A stretch of DNA of 64,000 nt from Pontederia crassipes (lineage: Eukaryota > Streptophyta > Magnoliopsida > Commelinales > Pontederiaceae). The notes under the pieces are model-generated. The model was not told the DNA's origin. It did not search any database and saw only the letters and a program-made list of their open reading frames with translations. Each line of letters opens with the position of its first letter. Positions within the stretch are counted from its first letter, which is position 1. Position numbers and translations under genes: made by a program. This document shows, one piece after another, positions 1 through 10,876 of this stretch. Location: positions 49,374,999 through 49,438,998 of the forward strand of contig CM060190.1 in the NCBI GenBank assembly GCA_030549335.1, in the 5' to 3' direction.

Positions 1-138
1 AGCATATATATTATAAGATCATTTTAAATTATATAATCAAATATTTTTATCATATTTTATTTTTAAATATATATAGGGGGTCCCTTTTCCGTACCAAGTT
101 CAACGTTAGTCAGATTAGTCAACATTTATATGTTTCGA

Positions 139-546
139 TGCAATAACAAAACAATCCCCACCGTGTGATATTATTCGCTCTGGGCCTCGGCCCGCACGAT
201 TTTATCAAAATGTGTCACACCTGGTGAAAGACATGCTCCCATATGTACTCAGCATCTCTCCCGTGACTTATGCACGTGGGACTAATCCAAGGCATGCCTC
301 ATGCATCCTTCCCCCCTTAGGGGACTCAACGCTCTCGTTGAGAGATCGCACCCCACCATGCACGGAGGCTCACACGGAGTGACTCTGATACCATATGTAA
401 TATTCCCCACTAACGTGTGATATTGTCTGCTCTGGGCCTCGGTCCGCACGATTTTCTCAAAATGCGTCACACCTGGTGAATGACATGCTCCCATATATAC
501 TCAGCATCTCTCCCGTGACTTATACATGTGGGACTAATTCAAGGCA
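139..546 (-). mobile_element. TRIM (miniature LTR retrotransposon), complete structure
   Basis: Two direct repeats of about 150 bp (139-294 and 396-546) are roughly 85% alike and, read on the minus strand, begin TGCCTTG and end in CA. Next to the upstream LTR (396-546) lies a primer-binding site complementary to initiator-Met tRNA, TGGTATCAGAG (383-393 on the minus strand). Just before the downstream LTR is a purine tract, AAGGGGGGAAGGA (about 303-316). The internal part is only about 100 bp with no coding capacity. This layout (short LTR, PBS, PPT, LTR) defines terminal-repeat retrotransposons in miniature, which depend on proteins of other elements. No 5-bp target duplication is visible, so it is old or its borders are slightly misplaced. 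Confidence 0.72.
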
Positions 547-549
547 TAA

Positions 550-712
550 AAAGTGTATCATGCCTGAAATGGTCCGGTATGGAATGAACTTGAATCGATC
601 TCAATTCCATTTTCTGAAAGATCCTGGCTTTCGTACTTTCGAAGTAACAGAAAGAAAAGCCAACATCCGTTACGGTCGTTCATTCTATTCTTATCTAAAA
701 CTGATGCATTGA
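550..712 (+). other. Exon-like open frame, unrecognised
   Basis: Just right of the TRIM an open frame of about 52 codons runs to a TGA (CIMPEMVRYGMNLNRSQFHF at its start, then KDPGFRTFEVTERKANIRYG). Its composition is balanced, unlike the AT-rich flanks, so it may be part of an exon. I do not recognise the family. It has no clear start of its own and no neighbouring exon that I can join to it. It may be a relic of a gene broken by the repeats around it, or chance. Confidence 0.25.
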
Positions 713-1385
713 GGATGCTTACATTGCAGTATTACATTTTATCTTTTTCCTGAAGTGCTTATTTTTTTATCTCTTTATTTATTTTGTAACTTCCACCCCT
801 CCAATTACTATCAATTTCTTTTTAACTTCCGCCTCACGTGACTTATCCGTTCATTTTTTATCTTATATTTATATAAAGCTCATGTATAAATGGAGGTGTC
901 AAATGGCTCTCAATTCAACAATGTGATTTATCTTTTTCCTCAATTTTTTGTTATTTATTTTTTCTTTTCGGAACATGAAGTGTGTCGAAAATGATCGTTT
1001 CATCTAATTGTAAACTCATGGCATTCTGATCGTTTCATCTTTGGCCTCTTAGTTTTCTATATGTGACTATATATTTGCATAATCCCTGGACTTCCCTATC
1101 ACCCTCTGCCCGCCCACGCTCCCTGAGGGGTCCCTCGAGACTTCTGCGGCAGCCACCATCATATCATTCGTCATCGTTCCCGCTCCCCCACATCCACAAA
1201 CTCCAGAGCTTAACATCACTTTTAGCTTCCAGAAGAATTACAATTCTGAATGACAGCGGCAACAAAAGCATGGAACTCCGTTGGAAGAGCGCGGCACAGG
1301 CACACCCAGCAATGAGTCCCAACTGCCACTCTCATCTCCCTGAACCCGCCCATGGCGCTCCTTCCTTTTGCTGCCCTCCTCAACC
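713..1385. other. Stretch without a recognised gene
   Basis: 713-1060 is T-rich and shows no gene. 1060-1385 becomes C-rich and leads into the SNM1-like relic. Open frames exist on both strands here but are proline/serine or arginine/serine-rich products of the composition. Confidence 0.4.
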
Positions 1386-1995
1386 ACCATCGAACACCTC
1401 CGTTCTCTCATGTTGTTTCCCACCGACCATTTCGAAAGAATCTGCACAATCCGTGAACCATTCGAAGCCACTTCGATGGAGCTCGACGTCTTCTCTAGCG
1501 AAGACGATGACCTTCTCCAACTTCTCGACGATGACAAATAAGATGAATAAGACAACTTCCCTTCCATCCCCCTCCGACGACGACGACGAATAAGATGAGG
1601 TCCCCGCCAGAGGTCCGATAGTATTATCTCCCGATGAAAGAGTGAGTGAGTTTCTCGCAAATTTTTACAACAGGGGTCAGACTAGTCCTGCCTAACGTCA
1701 GTCGCTACTGAGGGGAAGGAGGGGAGGAACCTCATGCAGAGAGACCTCTTCCAGATGTGGGGGGATCAAGAAGAAGATGACGATGGTGCCGCCTCCGGAT
1801 GCACTTGCTTCATCGTCAAGGGCCCCTAAGGTTTCTTCATCCCGCCACTGGTGAAGCACCCGAAGTTGAGCTTTGATGAAGGGAGGGAGGATGGGACTAA
1901 TTACAGGTCGTTTGGTGGGAAAAGAAAGGCCTTACGAAAGGAGGGAGGCCTTCGAACCCCACACATGTGCCCCTTCTATAAACATATCCCTGGTT
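1386..1995 (+). pseudogene. Relic resembling DNA cross-link repair nuclease SNM1 (DCLRE1A-like)
   Basis: Protein-like text is spread over shifted frames. It includes LMLFPTDHFERICTIREPFE followed by SSEDDDLLQLLDDD (1,386-1,541), PIVLSPDERVSEFLANFYNR (about 1,606-1,680) and LMQRDLFQMWGDQEEDDD (from about 1,735). It ends in TPHMCPFYKHIPG followed by GTTTGTG, which looks like a splice donor (about 1,994). In SNM1/DCLRE1A proteins the motif CPFYKxIPGT stands directly before the metallo-beta-lactamase nuclease domain, so this would be the N-terminal half. In-frame stops and at least two frameshifts show it is broken. The nuclease domain does not follow; the TRIM array starts at 2,314. The SNM1 assignment rests mainly on one motif. 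Confidence 0.4.
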
Positions 1996-2313
1996 TGTGT
2001 CCTAATCTTTCATGTAGAATTCTTCTTTTGTCTATATAGTTGCAACAAATGTAGCATGTTTCCTGTGGAGGATTTTGATCACTTTCCTTTGATGATGAAT
2101 TCGAGTTAGGATCGTTAATCATTTATAATTTTTTGAGAACACGATTGTTGTTTAAATACATCTCAAATTTTTTTTGGGCTAGAATACATCTCAATTTAAA
2201 ATGCTAAATTTGTGGCATGGTATGTTGATAATTGATTATTGGCATGCCCATGTTGAAATTGACGAGCCAATGGATGTCTAATGCAACTGAGTTCGCTTTA
2301 TGAATGCCCACGT
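1996..2313. other. Gene-free stretch, possible intron remnant
   Basis: AT-rich sequence between the possible splice donor of the SNM1-like relic and the first LTR of the TRIM array. I see no coding signal in it. Confidence 0.4.
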
Positions 2314-3365
2314 TGTAACGACCTGAGGTCTAAGGATAAAGATGGTCTCATCGAATAGTTCCACATGGGCAAAACACGGAGGTGGTCATGGGCTTATATA
2401 TAGCTACCCCCTTCACCTATCAAGGCACGTTTTAAATTCGTGCGGGCCAATGGTCCAAAGCGAACAATATTTTGATTGGGATGGAGGTGTTATGGAATGG
2501 TATAAGAGCCGACATCGCGTGCTCACCTGAGTCATGTGGGAAACACGGGACATGTGCCAACACGGACCCCACTTAACGAGGACGTTAAGTCCTTTATGGG
2601 GGGAAGATTGTAACGACCTAAGGTCTAAGGACCAAGATGGTCCCATTGAATAGTCTCACATGGGCAATACACGAAGATGGTCATGGGCTTATATGTAGCT
2701 ACCCCTTCACCTATCAAGATGTGTTTTAAATTCGTGCGGACCAATGAGCCCAAAACGAATAATATCTTAATTGGGCTGGGGTATTACAGAATGGTATCGG
2801 AACCGACCTCGCGTGCTCACTTGAGCCATATGGGAAACACGGGCCATAGGCCAATACGGATCCCGCTCAATAAAAATGTTGAGTCTTTTATGGGGGGAAG
2901 ATTGTAACGATCTGAGGTCTAAGGACCAAGATGGTCTCATCGAATAGTCCCACATTGGCAAAACACTGAGGTAGTCATGGGCTTATATGTAGCTACCCCC
3001 TTCACCTATTAAGACGCGTTTTAAATTCGTACAGGCCAATGGTCCAAAGCGAATAATATCTTGATTGGACTAGAGATGTTACGAAATGGTATCAGAACCG
3101 ACCTCGTGTGCTCACTTGAGCCATGTGGGAAACACGAGTTATGAGCCAATACGGACTCCACTCAACGAGAATGTTGAGCCCTTTATGGGAGAAAAATTGT
3201 AACGACCTGAGGTCTAAGGATCAAGATGGTCCCATTGAATAGTCCCACATGGTCAAAATACGGAGGTGGTCATTGGCTTATATGTAACTACCCCCTTCAC
3301 TTATCAAGACGCGTTTTAAATTCGTGCGGACCAATAGGCCCAAAGTGAATAATATCTTGATTGGA
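2314..3365 (+). mobile_element. Tandem TRIM array (LTR-int-LTR-int-LTR-int-LTR)
   Basis: A unit of 294-295 bp is repeated about 3.6 times. Each unit starts TGTAACGA and holds an LTR of about 180 bp: 2,314-2,494, 2,609-2,788, 2,903-3,083, and a truncated 3,198-3,365. The best-preserved LTR ends in TTACA. Each complete LTR is followed within a few bases by a PBS resembling TGGTATCAGAACC (2,498, 2,792, 3,087), then about 90 bp of internal sequence, then a purine tract TATGGGGGGAAGA ahead of the next LTR. So neighbouring elements share LTRs, as expected from unequal recombination between LTRs. There is no coding capacity. The fourth LTR is cut just where the next LTR element begins. Confidence 0.8.
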
Positions 3366-3952
3366 ATTCTGTAACACCCCAATATTTCATCAAGGGCAAT
3401 AGAGTAATTTTATAAGTTAATTATAATCCTTGGTGAATTGAAGATGATCAAAAGGGGAATTTGAGAAGGAATAGAAATATAATTGGAAAAGAAATATGAA
3501 TAGACGGAAAAAGTAATCCTCCTTGAAAAAGGAATTAGAATTAGAGTAGGATTAAAAAAAGAAAGAAAAGGAAAAGAAAGAAAGTTAAATCCTAATGGGA
3601 GTAGGAATTGTAATTAGATCGAGATTAAGGATTTGAAATATAAAAAATATATTAATGGACATAGGATTCCCACTAGGATAGGATTGAGAATTTTATGGCT
3701 TAAAAATATTGTAATCATTAAAATAATATTTATTATTATTTTAATTTGAAAATTAGATGATAAAATATTATGAAATTAAATAATTCTGAAAATAAAGGAA
3801 AATGAAAGGATAATACTATTTAATGAATTTCGGAATTTATTTAATGAAAATAAATCTGAATTAGTTAAATGGATTAATTAAGGGATTAAATTTAAGTTGG
3901 ATTACAAAAGATAGTTAGAGTTTAATGGAGAATTATAAATCTTATAAATAAA

Positions 3953-3960
3953 GAGATAGG
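3953..3960 (+). promoter_or_regulatory. TATA-like box of the LTR
   Basis: TATAAATA in the LTR-like sequence, followed by a purine-rich leader. Its position about 0.6 kb into the LTR fits a U3/R boundary. It is identified by motif only. Confidence 0.35.
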
Positions 3961-5756
3961 GCCGGATAAACGAAAAAAAAAAGAGAGAGAAGAATTATTT
4001 TCTTCATTGTGGAGTCCTCGCATCGCAGGCGAATTTCTCGGCGACCGCAAGAAAGTCGGGTGCAAACGTGCAGGTACGCAAGGAGGATACATGTTTATTG
4101 CTTAATTACTTTGTTGAGGATGCTGGTTTTACGTCAAGAGAGGTTTGCGGCCGCATAAGGAAAAAAAAAGTGGGAAGAGAAAGAGAGAGGGGGGTAAAAA
4201 TCAAAAGAGAGAAAAAAGGAGGAATTCAAGGAACGTAAGGTGAAGGAGAAATTTAGAGAGGAGTAAAGAAAAAAAAAGTTGTTGGCCAAAAACAGATTGG
4301 CCGTAATATGATTGGAGAGAGAAGAAGTGAGGGCGTAAGAGATGGAGAGAAGAAATAAAAAAAAAGAATGAGTTTTACGCCCGCAAAGAGGTAGAGAGAG
4401 AAAAGAGTAAAAACAAAAAAAGGATCGTGAGAAAAATAAAAGGAAAATGAGATTTATAAACATGATTAAAGAGAGAAAGAAATAGAGAAAAAAAGAATTC
4501 TACGTAGAAAAAAATGTGCGCACAATGTTGAGGAGAGAGAAACACAGAGATGAAAGAAGAAATATATCTTTCATTTATGATTTTCTTTATAAAAAGTTTA
4601 TTTATTTATGAAATTTCTCGATTAGGAAAAATATATATAGAAAGGAGAAGGATCGTGAGTAAGTGCCTTTGATGTTCATGCAGTCCACATACAATAAAAA
4701 TATAGTTCAGTTTTTAACCAACTTAAGATACGTAGGAGGATTTCTATATCGACGATTTCGTTGGTATAGACTCTCGGAACTCTTATTGATTAATTAAAAT
4801 AGGATTGCATTGATAATATCTTATTGAATTAATTGAAGTAGGATTGTATTGATAATAAAGTCGAATTAAAAAAAATTCACGAGTCGATTATAATTGAGTT
4901 ATGGCCGACAAATTAGAAAACCGAGAGAGAGAGAAAGAAAATAAAAACACCTTTCGTGCCCCAAAAAATATCAAACTTCTCGGCTGTGAGAAATTTGGGG
5001 AAAGTCAATTTGCGGCATGTATATGTGTCCTAGAGAAAAATAAAATAGGTAAAAGAAAATAGTGTGGAATTTCGTGAGATAAATCACCAGGTGATAGGAG
5101 GCGAAACAGATCAAAAAAAAAAAAAAAAAAAACATCGGAGACGCCACTTTCCGTGCCTAGAGGAAAGGAGAGAGATTCCATACTTTCATTCTTTATTTTC
5201 TGGCAAGGAATTTCCTTTTTATTTGATTTTTTTTGGACCATGGCTTCTTTGGTTTTCCCGATTATGTTATTTGTTTTTCTCGACCAAGAAACGTATTTCT
5301 TCTTGGATCTCCCGGAGGAATAGCGAGGAAAGGAATAGAAACGAGATGACAAATAGAGTTTCGAATTAGTATTTATTGTCGGACAGATTTAATTATTAGT
5401 AATTTATGGTTATTATCATATTATTATTTTAATATGATTTATTAATTGTATTACTATTGATTACATATGATCATATTATTGTTGTACCTGATTTTATTAT
5501 CATCACTCATGATTTTATTGCTAGTCATGGTACTGATGTATTGATCTTATTGTTAGTTCATATTGACCAAATTGTTATCATATCCGATTGATTATTATCA
5601 TATTTGATCGTACGATTGATTGTAATATTGATCCACTAAATTTTTTTATTGCGTCCTTTTAACATGAGATAAATTATTAAAGATAGATATCTTAGGTAAT
5701 TGAGATAAAAATTAAAAATCGTTGGGCCATGTCACTTATTGCTCTTGGGACTGATA

Positions 5757-6042
5757 GGGTCTTCGGACTAATATTGCACCTTCGGGTTGATAAGGCATTC
5801 GGACTAATGTTGCACCTTCGAATTGATAGGGCCTTCAGACTAATATTGCGCCTTTGGGCTGGTAGGGCCTTCGAGCTAATTGCACTTTCGGATTGATAGG
5901 ACCTTCGAACTAATATTGCACCTTCAGGCTGATTGGACCTTCGGGCTAACTGCTCCTACGGGCTCTTAGGGCCTTCAGACTAATATTGCACCTTCGGACT
6001 GATTGGGTCTTCGGCTAATTGCGCCTTCGGGCTGCTGGATAA
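5757..6042 (+). repeat. Degenerate 38-bp tandem repeats in the LTR
   Basis: About seven imperfect units combine CCTTCGGACTAATATTGCACC with a GCTGATAGG-like half. Units vary in length, and single copies have lost the ATATTG part. Such arrays are common in large plant LTRs. Confidence 0.7.
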
Positions 6043-6881
6043 TTAAATTGAATTGGGTAGATAGTGTGAAAACTAGGACTGTCCTGGGTGTGATCATTTG
6101 TCCCTCATCATATCCGAACTTATTAATTGCAGTTGCATGGTGTCCCTAATAATAGAGAATTCTTGTAATACATCCAAAAAGGTTGATTGTAACTCACAAG
6201 ATTGAATTGATCATTGAATTAAATTGATAATTGAATTGCACCCTAGTGGCTGATGGACAATTGATTTTGTTTTAGTGGTTAATAGACTATTGATTTTGCC
6301 CTCGTGGCTGCTAGATAATAAATTGCAGACTTTGTGCCTGATAAATTATTAATAGAATTGAATCGATAATTGTTATTGTGGCCTTCATTGACCTTTGGCC
6401 AATTGAAAAATTGATCAATTGTTAATTATTAATTGAATTATTGTTGAATTGTAGTCTTCATTGACTTCTGATCAATTATATATTATTATGGATAATTGTT
6501 TATTGATAGTATTGAGATTGATATTGACTATGGTTCATATAGATATTGTGAGTGATCCTACGTACTGAGTTATCTCATTGAGCTTTGCCCCTGTATTTGG
6601 ATCCATATAGGTGATGATGATGGTGATGGTTGGTGACTCCTCTGACAGGTGACATGCACATGAATATATGGTCCATTATTGTATAGGCATGGGCCCTAAC
6701 CCATAGTTTATTGGATATTGTATAAATAGCTTTCGCACATTGTAATAGAATGTTGTAAATTAGTCTTTCCCTTATGTAAGCTAGATTGTTAACTGGTCAA
6801 AGTCAAGGTATAGAATTGAGTGGCGTCGCCGAAATAGTCTTCTGGACAGGCAAAAGAAAAAAAAATTCTCAGAGCGTTACA

Positions 6882-7440
6882 ATTGTCTCATCTCGCTTTC
6901 CAGTTGATGCTTGCTCGAGTCACTTCGCCAATCTTCACCCGCTCTTTCGTGGGGTAAGTCCACCTCTTGCGGGCCTTCCGGATGTTACTGCTTGATCGTT
7001 CCTTCTTTCGTTTGCTCTTCTTTTTTTATTCCTCTGCTACAATTATGAGCAGGGAAATGCGGCGACCATGGTGACAGAGTTGTGCCGGTGCCGGTGCGAA
7101 ATTTCCCTTTTTTTTTTGTCCATGCAATCTAGTGGGAGGTCCTGCGATGGCACAGTTTTGTTAAATTGACATGTAGCTTATTCCAAGAATGGATTTTTTT
7201 TCTCTTGAAGTTTGAAATGCCACTTCACTGCATAAACCGATCTTAGGGTTTTATATATGTTTAACTAGATGCCATTACCATTCTGTTGTTCCTTCAAGCA
7301 TATGAGATAGATATAAATATAAATGTTTCATATAATTTGATTATTACTTCTATTGAAACTACTTAGTTAGGATATGTTGAATGTTTTCTTAATGGATAAA
7401 ATAAGTAAATATAGTTTGATATTTTAAAATGGATTTAATA
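6882..7440. other. Gene-free stretch with an exon-like piece
   Basis: 6,899-6,960 reads FPVDACSSHFANLHP in one frame and ends at GGGGTAAGT, which resembles a splice donor. It may be a degenerate next exon of the SNM1-like relic, where FxVDA and CSxYF motifs are expected, but the match is short. The rest is AT-rich with no recognisable content. Confidence 0.2.
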
Positions 7441-8217
7441 AGGGTCATACACCTTGTATGACGTATGACCCTCATATGCATCAACACCCACCATCCGATT
7501 AGATCGGACGGTGGGTGACGCGCCAGATCTCTTGGCCAAGAGTCCGACGATCGAAAGATGGGGGTGAGAGAGGGGTCAAAGATCGGAGGATGGGTGAGAG
7601 AGGGAAGGGTGGGGGCGGCGATTGGAAGGGCAATCATAGGTCCCTGGCGCTCGCGGAGGGCTTGGGTGCTCACAAAGATCGATTGACGTTCGGGTGCTCG
7701 CGAGGGGCGATGATCGGAGTCGGGTGTTCGCAGGCGACGACACTCCGAGGGGATGAAGGGAGGAGGTTGCAGAGGTCATCATCGACCCAACCTTCGTCGT
7801 GGATCTCCACGGATCGACGATAACCTTCGTCGCAGAGGTCGTCATCGACATGGCTGACAATTGCAGGGGGCGCTCGTGGGTGGCAGGCTCGGAGGAGGTT
7901 GTAGAGGTCAGGGTTGGGATGCCGACGGCAATGACGATGCTCATAGGTTGGCAGAGGTGGGCTGCCGGCGGCGATGCTCAGAGGGGAGATGGGGAAGATG
8001 AGATTGGAGAAGAGGAGGGGGGCACCGGGAGTGGGCGGCCGCAGCGTCCTCGATTGCCCACCAGAGACGGCATCCGGGATCGTCCCGATCGGGGCAAGAG
8101 CAGAGGGGAGCGCCGGGGTGAGCGGCCGCAATGCTCTATCGCCCATCTTCCGATCTAATCGGATAGTGGGCAGGTGATGTATGAGGATCATACGCCTTAT
8201 ACGGTGTTTGACCCCCA
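7441..8217. mobile_element. Non-autonomous GC-rich TIR transposon
   Basis: The ends are inverted repeats of about 70 bp. The left end (7,441-7,510) starts AGGGTCATACACC and contains ATCCGATTAGATCGGA. The reverse complement of the right end (8,150-8,217) starts GGGGGTCAAACACC and contains the same ATCCGATTAGATCGGA. The interior is strongly GC-rich against AT-rich surroundings and contains repeated CGTCGT and GGAGG stretches but no recognisable domain. Long TIRs with a GC-rich filler resemble a Mutator-like or Pack-MULE structure. The flanks are TTTAAT-like on the left and ATTAAA-like on the right; a clean 9-bp duplication is not visible. Open frames inside on both strands are probably composition artefacts. 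Confidence 0.6.
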
Positions 8218-8555
8218 TTAAATTCTATGGTTTTTAGTTTAATTTATTTCATTTGTTAGGAGGTTGAGCGAAGTGGGATCGAAGTTCATTATCCCTCATG
8301 TGGTACTCGCAAGCACAATGTTGGCTCTAACTTATCCTACATTTTTACTTGGTTCATGACCAGGTTCAAATCTTTGCCGGAATTTGAAGCATATAGCTCT
8401 CACTTGATTATCTTTTTCTTTTCATTTTTTGTAAGAATTTAAGATTAAAAAGTACCAATCTATCTAATGCATCAAATCCAATATCCAAATAATCACGTAA
8501 GGAGCCACTTATTTTCTTCTCTAGCCTAAATGTCATATCACATTATTAAAGCTAA
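8218..8555. other. Gene-free stretch
   Basis: AT-rich sequence between the GC-rich TIR element and the Helitron. I see no gene or repeat in it. Confidence 0.4.
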
Positions 8556-9419
8556 TCTATACTATATTAAAAGGAAGATAGTATGAAAAGAGGGAACACC
8601 ATTTGGCACATCCATGAAATGGCACATGTCTTATAATTAGGATATTAATTCGTAATTATTTTTTAAAATGATTAATTATTAGAATTAGTTACAAGATGAT
8701 TTTATGTGATGAATTTTATTTTTTAACTTTAAAATAAGTCTAAACTATTTTTATCTTAGTAATGAAAAAAATTAATCAATGATGAATGTACTTTGCATAT
8801 CTCAATGTGATTGTGGTCTCATAATGAAGCATAAATAATGCTTAGAATCTATCCCTACATCAATATCCAAAAGTTTATTGGACATTTCTTTTTTATACAT
8901 GCTAAGTTGCATATTTTTCTATTACAAAATAATACAATTTCATGTACGGATTGAAAATTCAAGAAACATGAATAATTTTAAAAGATATAATTTGTGTATA
9001 ATGTAGGACTATCTATGACATATTAAACGCAAGACAATATATAAGGAGTTGTTAAAAATAAGGATAATTTAACATTTGGATGAATCTATTCTCAAGTGTT
9101 CATCATATAATTAAAATTCATCATGTTTCCAAATAATTAGAGTAGTGATTGAAACAAATATAATATATGATTATATATATAATGAAATTCATATAAATAT
9201 CAAATAGATTAACATTTCAAACTTAAATGAGAATATTATTTTCTAAGAAGAGAGTAAATTAAGTGGACACAAAGAGAAGTAGATAGATTAATAAACCATT
9301 TCTCTATTTTATAATTATATTTTAAAAAATTTTAAATATCAAATTATATTTACTTATTTTATCAACATACAATTCATTATTTTTGTATCATCTGCACATC
9401 ATGCGGACCATCACACTAG
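8556..9419 (+). mobile_element. Short non-autonomous Helitron
   Basis: The 5' end is TCTATACTATATTAAAAGG and directly follows an A. The 3' end is CTAG (9,416-9,419), directly followed by a T, and is preceded by the hairpin CTGCA-CATCA-TGCGG (about 9,391-9,405). TC start, CTRR end, a short 3' hairpin and insertion between A and T are the defining Helitron features. The 864-bp body is AT-rich with no Rep/helicase coding, so movement would depend on an autonomous relative. Confidence 0.75.
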
Positions 9420-10053
9420 TTAATGAATAAGACTTAGTATGCTATTAAGTCAAATCAATTTTTTAAGGCTTTTTTCCGCTGACCCTTCGAACTATAAACT
9501 TTTTTCGCATCTACCCACGTCTTTCAAATATTTCGCTGACCTCCTGAACTATATCGTCTTTTCCGCTTAAGTCCATCTATCAACCTCTGTCAATTTTCCC
9601 TTTTTTTATTTTTTTATTTATGAAATGACCAATCTACCCTCGCACACTTCTGATAAAGTGAGATCCCCTTTCGTGTGTAGACCTAGATCTCTCATCCCTA
9701 AAATTCCCCTCCGGTGTTCTTCCTCGACGAGCGCATCTGATGTTCTCCTGTGGCGTTCTCCTCTGGCATTCTCCTCTGCCGTCCTTTCTCGACGAGCCTA
9801 GCATTCTACTCCGACATTTTCCTCCAACGTTCTTCCCCGGTGAGCTCATCCAATGTTCTCTTTGGCATTAGGAAAACTGTTGCTTCAATAAGGGTGTGCC
9901 AAATGAGTAATCAAGTGTTGAAGAATGCAACAATGTATGACAACATCATTTTCAGTCAAACTTCAACAAATAAATGACCCTCGACTGAGGATGCGTGTCT
10001 GTATAATGATCCTGTTATTTTTTTGTGTCGTACACTTGATAAGTGCACGTTTT

Positions 10054-10208
10054 AGTGTAATAGGATCTTGAATTAGTTTTTGTATGCACCTTAATGGGTT
10101 AACTTGTGGACCAACTTTTGAAGCTTGTTTCAGTGTAACAGGATCCTAAATTAGTTTTTGTATGCACCTTAATGGGTTAACTTGTTGTGGACCAACTTCT
10201 GAAGCTCC
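10054..10208 (+). repeat. 78-bp tandem duplication
   Basis: Two copies (starting at 10,054 and 10,132) share AGTGTAA, TTAGTTTTTGTATGCACCTT and GGGTTAACTTGT. They lie within the Mutator-like element. Confidence 0.8.
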
Positions 10209-10589
10209 ATTTTGTAATCAGACATTGTCATATGTCAGCAATTATATTATGTGTGCTTCCCTTTAAGCAACTTGTTGTTGTCCTACATGAGCATTTGTAG
10301 TGCATGTGTAATGATCTGGCTTTTGGTATAATGACAATAAATTGACAATATTCTTATTGTAATAATGGTTTAGACAAAAAAATTACATTAAATTAAGCAT
10401 AAATACATTACAAAATTTCTAGTTTCGACAGAACACTATCAGAAATTATAAGTCTTCACTCCCAACTGAAAACACAACTCACTCCAAACTGAAAATACAA
10501 CTCATGACAATTACGATAGCGAGGCTAATAATAATCACTACTATTCTTGGCTTATGCAACTCTTGTCATTACATTCTCATTGGTAAATT

Positions 10590-10876
10590 TCAATTCTCTT
10601 TGATATATATATCAATTTGGCCCTCTAAATCAATCATTCGTCTTTTCACTTTATTGTTTTGTTCCTTCAGTTTGGTTATTCTGTCGACAATGTTGTTACC
10701 CCAAGCCATGCCCTTAGGACAGGTCAACGGATCGATCCAATTGAAAAATCTACATCCGGAGCCGGGTCCCTTGTAATTTTGGCATCCAATGAAACGTCGA
10801 CCGGGATTGTTCTACGTGGATGCATACTTCGCTTGGGAATTCATTTCACAGTAACATTTTTCCTCAACTTCGTGTA
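10590..10876 (-). pseudogene. Broken GRF-type zinc-finger gene fragment
   Basis: On the minus strand the frame reads EVEEKCYCEMNSQAKYAST, then a TAG stop, then NNPGRRFIGCQNYKGPGSGC and RFFNWIDP. This is the zf-GRF signature: CxC, then NPGRxFxxC, then CxFFxW. A lysine/glutamate-rich helical tail follows (RITKLKEQNNKVKRRMIDLE) and ends at a TGA at 10,590-10,592, the usual layout of short plant GRF proteins. The stop replaces a Trp position (TAG for TGG), so the piece is not functional as read. It lies inside the long-TIR element and looks captured. Plant GRF fingers are frequently found in repeat families. Confidence 0.65.

Larger units (their letters stand above)
3370..6881 (+). mobile_element. 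Probable solo LTR of a large (chromovirus-like) LTR retrotransposon
   Basis: The stretch opens TGTAACACCCC and can be closed at GAGCGTTACA, the typical border pair of large Ty3/gypsy LTRs of the Tekay/Del type, whose LTRs often exceed 3 kb. A TATA-like TATAAATA (3,953-3,960) lies about 580 bp inside. A purine-rich part follows (3,960-4,560). Tandem repeats with CCTTCGG and ATATTGCACC occupy 5,757-6,042. No gag or pol reading frame occurs within or beside it, so it looks like a solo LTR. Flanking 5 bp (AATTC and ATTGT) do not match, so insertion borders are unproven. Overlapping open frames at 5,005-5,369 on both strands are simple-sequence artefacts. Confidence 0.5.

Noticed and set aside
139-3365. 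Endogenous pararetrovirus (badnavirus-like) origin suggested by the Met-tRNA primer site
   Set aside because: The same primer site is used by many LTR retrotransposons. Here it lies between direct LTRs with a purine tract, and no viral coding sequence is present.
4134-5369. Open frames on both strands in purine/pyrimidine-rich sequence
   Set aside because: Products are low-complexity (Phe/Ser/Leu-rich or Lys/Arg-rich), overlap on opposite strands, and lie inside the probable LTR.
7515-8218. Several overlapping open frames of 100-180 codons
   Set aside because: They occur on both strands of a GC-rich transposon body, where stops are rare. None shows a recognisable domain.
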